Positions 58,490 through 64,000 of a DNA stretch of 64,000 nt are shown here, piece after piece. A program made the position numbers and the translations under genes. Below the pieces are notes generated by a model. It did no database searches. It saw nothing but the letters and a program-made list of their open reading frames with translations, and was not told where the DNA came from. The first letter of the stretch is position 1; each line of letters opens with the position of its first letter. Source of the DNA: Podospora pseudoanserina (Eukaryota > Ascomycota > Sordariomycetes > Sordariales > Podosporaceae); the NCBI RefSeq assembly GCF_035222485.1, contig NC_085921.1, positions 1,674,001 to 1,738,000 of the forward strand, in the 5' to 3' direction.

Positions 58490-59002
58490 ATGTTCAGAAG
58501 TTCCATCTTCCAAGCTACCAGATCGCTTCGTCAATTGACTACTCCAGCCACCCGCAACCTTTCATTCACAGCCGCCAGAATGGGTATCCCTGCCGACACT
58601 CCCCAAGGTCTCAAGATTGAGTCCCAGAACGCTGGCTCCGGCCCTGAGGTCAAGAAGGGTAAGCTTGTCCTCCTGTCTCCTAAGCAGCTTAAGCATAGTA
58701 TATCATCAAGCTAACACCAATTACCCACAACAGGTGACTCTGTCGATGTCCACTACAAGGGCACCCTCGAGGACGGCACCGAGTTCGACCAGAGCTACAA
58801 GCGCGGCCAGCCCCTCAACTTCACCGTCGGCGCCGGCATGGTCATCCAGGGCTGGGATGCCGGCCTCGTCGGCATGCAGGTTGGCGAGAAGCGCAAGCTG
58901 ACCATCCCCTCCAACCTCGCCTACGGCGAGCGCGGGATTCCCGGTGTCATCCCCGGGAACGCCACCCTCATCTTCGAGACCGAGCTCGTCAAGATCAGAT
59001 AA
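58490..59002 (+). CDS. FKBP-type peptidyl-prolyl isomerase with mitochondrial-type presequence
   Basis: Two exons, 58490-58658 and 58734-59002, give 145 residues; the 75-bp intron has donor GTAAGC, branch GCTAAC and acceptor ACAG. Residues 1-30 ([19 protein letters not shown] and on to TAAR) are Arg/Ser-rich with no acidic residue, typical of a mitochondrial presequence. Met31 (58580) begins a standard small FKBP12-like domain. Active-site residues of FKBP12 are conserved: VHYKG (Tyr64), FDQSY (Asp75), NFTVG (Phe86), VIQGWD (Val93/Ile94/Trp97), LAYGERG (Tyr120) and [10 protein letters not shown] (Phe137). The enzyme catalyses prolyl cis-trans isomerisation and binds FK506/rapamycin. Alternative use of Met1 and Met31 would give mitochondrial and cytosolic forms, as known for the Neurospora FK506-binding protein. 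There is no TPR domain, so it is not an Hsp90 TPR co-chaperone despite its neighbour. Confidence 0.95.
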
Positions 59003-59395
59003 ATCAACAATCCAGAACACATTACAAGGAGGGAGCATATATCTTTGACATTTCGCAAAGCCTTACCCCCTTATGCTTACTAGATGGAGCCAAACGAAAA
59101 TCGAATCATGGTTTCACTCTGGGCTAGACACCCAACCACCTATCTCAATGTCTCCTGCTCGGACAATCTCTATTTCTTTTATACAGGTGAAATGCTCCCG
59201 ACCAAAACGCCAATGCCGTGTGGATGCGAGGAGATGACCGCCCAACCGCCCTGAATGATATCTACACATAGGATTCCCTGACTCGTAGTCGTCGTCCATG
59301 TCCCGTAACCCTTTTCTAAACCTTTTAGGTCCCAAGATTGTACAAGAACTTCGCTCTCTGTCCCTACTCATGCTTCCGAAACACATGTTCTCTCA
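59003..59395. other. Convergent 3' intergenic region
   Basis: 393 bp between the stops of FKBP (+) and the flavin-reductase-like gene (-); no gene or repeat seen. Confidence 0.6.
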
Positions 59396-60379
59396 CTATT
59401 CCTCACCATCCTTCCCTTCTTCCACCCCCTCCCCAGGAATAATACACCCCCCTAACTCCCTATACTTTCTATCCGCATACATCAACCCAAACTTGTCCTC
59501 CTTCCCACCCCCATTCACCTCCACAATCTCCTTCACCTCCCCCAAAACAATATAATGATCCCTCACCTTCACCAACCCCCCCATTGGCTCCTGTAACAGC
59601 TCACAGCGTAAGACATATAACACGCCCGGCCCTTTTAGTATTGGCGCCGCCCCTTTTGTCTCTGTCTTGTAGGAGCAACCACACTCGGATTGGAGCTGCT
59701 CAAACACCTCCAGCCCGGCTGCGTTTCCTCTGGCAAGCCAGTCGGCTATTCTCGCGCCGGAGGGGTCGTCGGTGAGGATGTGGATGTTGAATAGGCGGGA
59801 GGAGGAGAGGGCGTCAAAGGTGCGGGAGGGGGTGGCGATGTTGAAGGAGATGATGGGAGTGGGGAGGAGGGAGAGGGAGGTGAAGGAGGACATTGTCATT
59901 GCTCGGGGGATTGGACCGGAGGAGGAGGAGGTGCAGACGACGACGGAGTGGGTTATTAGGCGCATTAGGGAGCGGAACTGTTCTGGCAGGGGGAGGGAGG
60001 TGGAAGAGGAGGAGTGAGGGTGGATTGAGGGGGGTTGGGGGGAGGTGGTGAATTGTCGGAGGGGATGGGGGGTTGTGCTGAGGGTTCGATTATGAGGTGG
60101 TTGATGAGTGAGGGGTTCTGAGGAACTGTTAGAAGAGACAGAGGATGGAGATGTGAGGTTCATACGCGATATTGGTGCTCTTCGTGGGTGTGGTAGAATT
60201 GTACATGATGGTACATGCCCCTTGTTGATATGTTGTTGACTCTGGATATGCAGCCGGCGCATAGGTATTGGCTTTGCGCTTCTCATGCTCAATGTTGGTG
60301 CTGTGATGTCGGCGGCCGAGTTGCTGCATCTCTCTGCGGCAGCTTTCAAGCCCACCATAATTCGTGGGGGGGAGTTCAT
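59396..60379 (-). CDS. Flavin-reductase-like FMN-binding split-barrel protein
   Basis: Intronless 327-residue frame from the ATG at 60379; later in-frame Mets (MRSAKPIPMRRLHIQSQ, MNLTSPSSVSSN) could be the true start. The N-terminal 120 residues are Ser/Pro/His/Arg-rich and may include an organelle presequence. From about residue 130 the flavin reductase-like domain is clear: PEQFRSLMRLITHSVVVCTS, then RAMTMSSFTSLSLLPTPIIS and FNIATPSRTFDAL, the strand-loop-strand that binds FMN in this fold, followed by FNIHILTDDPSGARIADWLARG. The C-terminal half has GPGVLYVLRCELLQEP, VRDHYIVLGEVKEIVE and LMYADRKYRELG, all typical. These proteins bind FMN non-covalently; the electron donor and partner are unknown. 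It is divergent from the bL31m gene. Confidence 0.88.
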   Translation of the reverse strand: MNSPPRIMVGLKAAAERCSNSAADITAPTLSMRSAKPIPMRRLHIQSQQHINKGHVPSCTILPHPRRAPISRMNLTSPSSVSSNSSSEPLTHQPPHNRTLSTTPHPLRQFTTSPQPPSIHPHSSSSTSLPLPEQFRSLMRLITHSVVVCTSSSSGPIPRAMTMSSFTSLSLLPTPIISFNIATPSRTFDALSSSRLFNIHILTDDPSGARIADWLARGNAAGLEVFEQLQSECGCSYKTETKGAAPILKGPGVLYVLRCELLQEPMGGLVKVRDHYIVLGEVKEIVEVNGGGKEDKFGLMYADRKYRELGGCIIPGEGVEEGKDGEE

Positions 60380-60845
60380 ATTCTTGACACCATATACTGT
60401 CTTTCCGACTTCCTTCAAAGCAAATCAGACGAACTTATGGCCAGTGTCAAAATCTGTTGTTCGTCTCAGTCGCAAATCGGCTTCTTCCACTTCCACGGCC
60501 TTGGGTCCGTCATCGAACGGCTCCCACCCCTGCAAATAAAGTTATCGATAAGCTCCGATAAGCTCCGATAACAACCCCGGACCCTTGCTGAGTGGGCTCT
60601 CAATTGCGGGCTGCCGCGGGTTGGAGCTGTGCCGCCCGCCGCGAGTTATCAAAATTTCGAACCGGGGGAACCAATCGGCGCGGCAAGCGGGAAGGACGAG
60701 TAATTGAAGATTTGGAGACGACGACGACATTGGCGATAGGGACAGCGAGAGATACCCCCAGCTTTTATTCCCACCTGCCCCGACGGCCTCGAACCCGAAT
60801 CAAACCGCAAAACCCCTCGCTCCCCGGAGCCCTCCCGCAGTCACA
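60380..60845. other. 466-bp bidirectional promoter
   Basis: Shared upstream region of the flavin-reductase-like gene (-) and the bL31m gene (+). Contains the phased GATA cluster listed separately, a further TTATC at 60645-60649 and a C-rich leader near the bL31m ATG. Confidence 0.65.
60542..60572. promoter_or_regulatory. Phased GATA cluster with TTATCGATAA palindrome
   Basis: GATAAG at 60547 and 60557 and GATAAC at 60567, exactly 10 bp apart with CTCC spacers; the first is half of the palindrome TTATCGATAA (60542-60551), giving four GATA cores. Fungal GATA factors (AreA/NIT2, iron and light regulators) bind HGATAR, and 10-bp spacing would place sites on one DNA face. The same 10-bp palindrome occurs at 8840-8849 upstream of the 613-residue gene. 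Binding is inferred. Confidence 0.5.
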
Positions 60846-61373
60846 ATGGCCAGCAAACTCCCACCATCAGCCCTCCAAAGCCTCAGGCGACCATCCCTCA
60901 ACATCAACAACAACCACCTCCCCTCCCCAATACCTCAAACCCAGCTCCGCCACGCAACCTTCATCCCCCGCCACCGCCGCCCCTACAAGTTCACCCAGCT
61001 CGTCCAGCTCTCCGACGGCTCGACCTACACCGTCCGCACCACCTCCCCCGTCGCACTCTACAAGTCGGCAAAGGACACCCGCAACCACATCCTCTGGCAG
61101 CCCACCGACAAGTCCCTCCGCAACGTCGAGGTCGACGAGGCCGGCAAGCTCGCCGCCTTCAGAGAGCGCTACGGCCGCGGGTGGGACGCCGAGGAGGCTG
61201 CCGTCGAGCAGCAGGAAGCTGCGGCAACAGACAAGAAGGCAGAGGAAAGTGATCCGTTTGACAGTCTTGTTGGGTTGATCAGTGATTTCGCTGCCGGATC
61301 AACAAGTAATACCGCCGGAGGGTTGAGTGCAAAGGAGCAGGCGAAGAAGGATAAGGGGGGGAAGAAGAAATAA
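60846..61373 (+). CDS. MRPL36: Mitochondrial large-subunit ribosomal protein bL31m
   Basis: Intronless, 175 residues from the ATG at 60846. The basic N-terminus (LPPSALQSLRRPSLNINNN and on) suits a mitochondrial presequence. The core RHATFIPRHRRPYKFTQLVQ, then LSDGSTYTVRTTSPVALYKS and KDTRNHILWQPTD matches fungal bL31m (yeast Mrpl36), which lacks the zinc-binding Cys set of some bacterial L31 proteins. A region DEAGKLAAFRERYGRGWD follows, and a Lys-rich tail ends KKDKGGKKK. Function: structural protein of the mitoribosome, contributing to the intersubunit region. Divergently transcribed with the flavin-reductase-like gene and convergent with VPS5. Confidence 0.93.
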   Translation: MASKLPPSALQSLRRPSLNINNNHLPSPIPQTQLRHATFIPRHRRPYKFTQLVQLSDGSTYTVRTTSPVALYKSAKDTRNHILWQPTDKSLRNVEVDEAGKLAAFRERYGRGWDAEEAAVEQQEAAATDKKAEESDPFDSLVGLISDFAAGSTSNTAGGLSAKEQAKKDKGGKKK

Positions 61374-61889
61374 GGGATGGGGGAAAGATGAATAAGGAAA
61401 GGGAAAACCTTGTATTATAACACTGTGGGAATATAAAGTTGTATTTTTGGACAGACAACAACAAAAACAAATATCAGAAGTCTCGAAAAAAGGGCAGGTG
61501 AAGTGATCATACTTCTCACATCTATCACGGCTCTCACAACGAAAGGGGTGTACGAGTTGAGAATGCTTGGATTTAACATCACCCATCCTCCAGCTACGCA
61601 GGGTTTCTAAACACTACAGCATAACCCATTCAATAAACCCATGACCCATCGCCTGCCGCAAAACTACCCAATACACTGTAACAAACCTCCAACAGTCCAC
61701 CTCCAACAGTCCACCTCCAAGTCATCCCACCCACGCAAACCCCCCAAACACGGCACTCCACTCACTAGTCCACGAACTCGACGACTCCTCCCTCCTTGCC
61801 TTCCCACCACCACTGTGGTTCGTCCTATCCCCCAAACTGCTCGGGCTCCTCGAACACCCCCCACGACCAACAGGACCATCAGCAAACGA
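61374..61889. other. Convergent 3' intergenic region
   Basis: 516 bp between bL31m (+) and VPS5 (-) stops. A C-rich direct duplication (CCTCCAACAGTCCA, twice near 61686-61712) is the only structure seen. Confidence 0.6.
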
Positions 61890-63747
61890 CTAATCCGAGT
61901 CCTCATCAATCCTAGCACGAGCCCTATCCACCGCCGTGTTGCCAGCCGGCTTGTTGGCCTGCACAACCGGTGGTCTGTAAAAGACAGTCTCGTCGTCCTC
62001 GGCGTCAAGCTGCATGAGGAATGTCTCCCATTTCTCGATAAGCTATTCCAAGATGTTAGTCTCCCATGTAGCCACTGATCATATAAACGGGTAACAAACC
62101 TCTTTCTGAGCCTCAACCGCACTCTCCAAATACGTCTCCACGGCACTCTTGAAATCCTCCACCTTCTCCCTCTCAAACCTGTCCAGTTCCGCCCTCATCA
62201 ACCGCCCCATATCGTCAAACAACAGCCTTGCCTGGTGAACCTTCCTCTCCGCGTCAGCAACCTCAGCACTGACCTGGTTCAGCCTGTCCTGCTGGCTCTT
62301 CCCCTGTCTCAGAAGCTTATCCTGCGCCGCCTTCCGCTTCTGCATCTCCCCCTCGGCACTGTGCCAGCTGTGAAACGCCTTCTGTCTCTGCAAGAAGCTC
62401 TGCTTCACACTCCCGATCAACCGGATATACTCCTCAATGATAATCCCAAAGGTCAGCACATCCTGTTGGGCCTGGCGGTCGTAAACATCACGAATGGTGA
62501 GCTGCAGTTCGGATAACGCATCCAGCGGCCCCGACAGCGTAGGCGACAGTTCCACAGTAGACAAAGCATGCAAGCTCGCTGAAAAATCCCCCGCCGCCTC
62601 TGCCATAGCCTTCCTCTGCAGCACCATCCCATCCATCGCCTTCAACAACGCCTTCAACTGATTCTCCAGCGCATCCAGATACACCCTCCTCTCATGAAAC
62701 CAATCATCCTGCTCCACAAACTTGCTCCCCCCACCCCCAAACCCCAAGCTCCCAAGCACCCCCTTGGACTCCCCCCCCAAATTCACCTCCTTCCTCTCCT
62801 TGTGCTTGACATCAATATTGAAACTCTCACTCTCCAGAAACAGCTTCAAATCCCCATCCAGCCCCAGCTGCGGATGCCCCGCAACTTTATTCAGCATCTT
62901 CTCCAACGCCGCCCTCCTTGCCTCGACAAAATTACTCTCAAACCTCCCCACCGCCTGCTTCTCCGGAGGAGGCGGGACAACAACACCGGGATTGTTGCCA
63001 TGAAGCGTGGTGTAAAGCCACAAGAAATCGCGATACCGGCGCTTGACTTCGAATTCGGGGTTTTTGTACGCCTTGGAGGTAGTCTGCCATCCCGTTAACA
63101 TCCCTACCCCCCTCCACCCCCTATCCATTTCCCCTCAGTAAACATACCTTCGTCCTAACAGAATAAACGATATGACTACTAGTCAAATCCCCCACCTTGT
63201 GCGGATCCCCCACCGTGATGCTAAACACCGGCTTCGCCGCCTGCTCAACACTCACACTCGGCGGCGCCCCCGTCGTCGTCCTCACCGGGCTAGGCAACGC
63301 CCCTTGCACCGGCGGGGGCTGTCTCGGTCCAGAAGCAGCAAACAAACTGCCCTCGTCATCATCGTCATCGATCCTGTGCGGATCTGGGGGGCCGGCTCGC
63401 TTGGCACCGCCAAGAGGAGCGGGCATTGTCGTTCGGAGGGGGAGTTCTTTCGAGGGCGGCACCGGGGGGGAGACATCCTCCGTCGCGGCGGGAGTGGTCG
63501 CGGGCGGGGTAGCTGCTCCCAGAGGACCGAGGGGGTCATCTTCTACCGCTTGGAGCTGGGTCGGTTTGGCGATCAGCCGGCGGGGTGTGATTCTCGACGG
63601 GCGGGAGGAGGAAGAAGAAGATGTGGGAGCTGCCGTCGCCGGCGCGGGAGCGGTGCTGGTGGTGGTGGTCGAGGGGGTTGTGGTCGTGGTCGTGGTGTCG
63701 TCGGTCGCCTGAGAGGTGCCGGCCGAGTCGGCCCAGGGGTCCTCCAT
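61890..63747 (-). CDS. VPS5: Vps5/SNX1-type sorting nexin, retromer subunit
   Basis: Three exons, 63747-63148, 63083-62100 and 62042-61890, all phase 0, give 578 residues; introns of 64 and 57 bp have donors GTATGT and GTTTGT. The N-terminus (MEDPWADSAGTSQATDD) is the acidic/Thr-rich disordered segment usual in fungal Vps5. The PX domain runs from about 171 to 300: PVFSITVGDPHKVGDL, then KNPEFEVKRRYRDFLWLY (Arg215/Tyr of the PI3P pocket), PPPPEKQAVGRF and FLESESF; intron 1 interrupts it. A BAR domain follows (about 330-560): DDWFHERRVYLDALENQL, then VLQRKAMAEAAGDFSASLHAL, KQSFLQRQKAFHSWHSAEGE and RAELDRFEREKVEDFKSAVE. Vps5 pairs with Vps17 to tubulate endosomal membranes for retromer-dependent recycling of cargo such as Vps10 to the Golgi. 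The short third exon ends ARIDEDSD. Confidence 0.97.
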
Positions 63748-64000
63748 TGTTAAATGGTGGTAAACTGTTATTCGTGAGGTCGAGGTTGAAAAAGGTTGCG
63801 CAAGAAATGCTTTGAAAATGTGAGCTGGAGACAATTTACACGGCCAACACCTCTTGCTTAGTGACGTTCGATAGAGAGGGTAGGTGTCCCGGGCTCCGAG
63901 TTGGGAGGTAAGGTGTGTTGCGCAATGCAGGCAGGTAGCACATGCTCCCGACCCAGGTACCCAGGTAGGTCGTTGAACTAAGCCTTTCTTGGCAGCCATC
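63748..64000. other. VPS5 upstream region
   Basis: Leader/promoter of VPS5. The frame of VPS5 is open upstream to an ATG at 63999, but the family start is MEDPW, so the extension is treated as untranslated leader. Confidence 0.6.

Noticed and set aside
63748-63999. 84-codon in-frame N-terminal extension of VPS5
   Set aside because: Family members start at the acidic MEDPWAD-like segment; the extension is Cys/Thr-rich without conservation and the ATG lies at the window edge.

Overview
The window reads as a euchromatic stretch of a filamentous ascomycete genome, most likely a Sordariomycete (inference). Reasons: protein-coding genes carry short 50-110 bp introns with GTRNGT donors, CTAAC/CTGAC-like branch sites and YAG acceptors; the encoded proteins are fungal (a secreted bicovalent FAD oxidase, a PTH11/rhodopsin-type membrane protein, Ssh4, Dcr2, Vps5, and very long disordered proteins); intergenic spaces are wide and full of microsatellites. 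Many open frames start at non-ATG codons, so starts below were reset to the first credible ATG.

Layout. 0-1.15 kb (-): 5' part of a SSH4-like SPRY membrane protein, cut by the window edge. 3.0-4.4 kb (-): single-TM basic coiled-coil protein. 6.4-8.3 kb (-): disordered protein with a short conserved C-terminal segment. 11.9-12.8 kb (-): endonuclease/exonuclease/phosphatase-fold enzyme. 14.6-15.4 kb (+): small disordered protein. 17.8-24.0 kb (+): 2044-residue two-exon protein with ten DDGIRVxP motifs and DH/PH-like domains, followed in frame by a further 102 sense codons after its TAG. 24.9-26.7 kb (-): secreted FAD oxidase. 29.3-30.6 kb (+): seven-TM rhodopsin-like protein in five exons. 34.5-36.9 kb (-): DCR2-like phosphoesterase with an unusually long repeat-bearing intron. 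38.8-43.4 kb (-): 1509-residue protein ending in a degenerate methyltransferase fold. 43.4-53.4 kb: ten kilobases without a gene I can support, AT-richer toward its right end and holding a 21-bp-period decayed tandem array. 53.4-55.7 kb (-): HSP90. 58.5-59.0 kb (+): mitochondrial-type FKBP. 59.4-60.4 kb (-) and 60.8-61.4 kb (+): flavin-reductase-like protein and mitochondrial ribosomal protein bL31m, divergent over a 466-bp promoter with three phased GATA sites. 61.9-63.7 kb (-): VPS5 retromer sorting nexin.

The genes do not form one pathway or a biosynthetic cluster. Several act in the endomembrane/trafficking system (SSH4, VPS5, and the DH/PH-like protein if it is a Rho regulator) or proteostasis (HSP90, FKBP, DCR2 through the unfolded protein response), but this mixture is normal for core fungal chromosomes. 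The most noteworthy signals are the post-stop coding tail at 24.0-24.3 kb, the 21-bp array at 52.5-52.96 kb, the repeat-filled intron that splits the catalytic GHDH motif of DCR2, and the phased GATA promoter. No CRISPR array, intact transposon or tRNA was recognised by eye.
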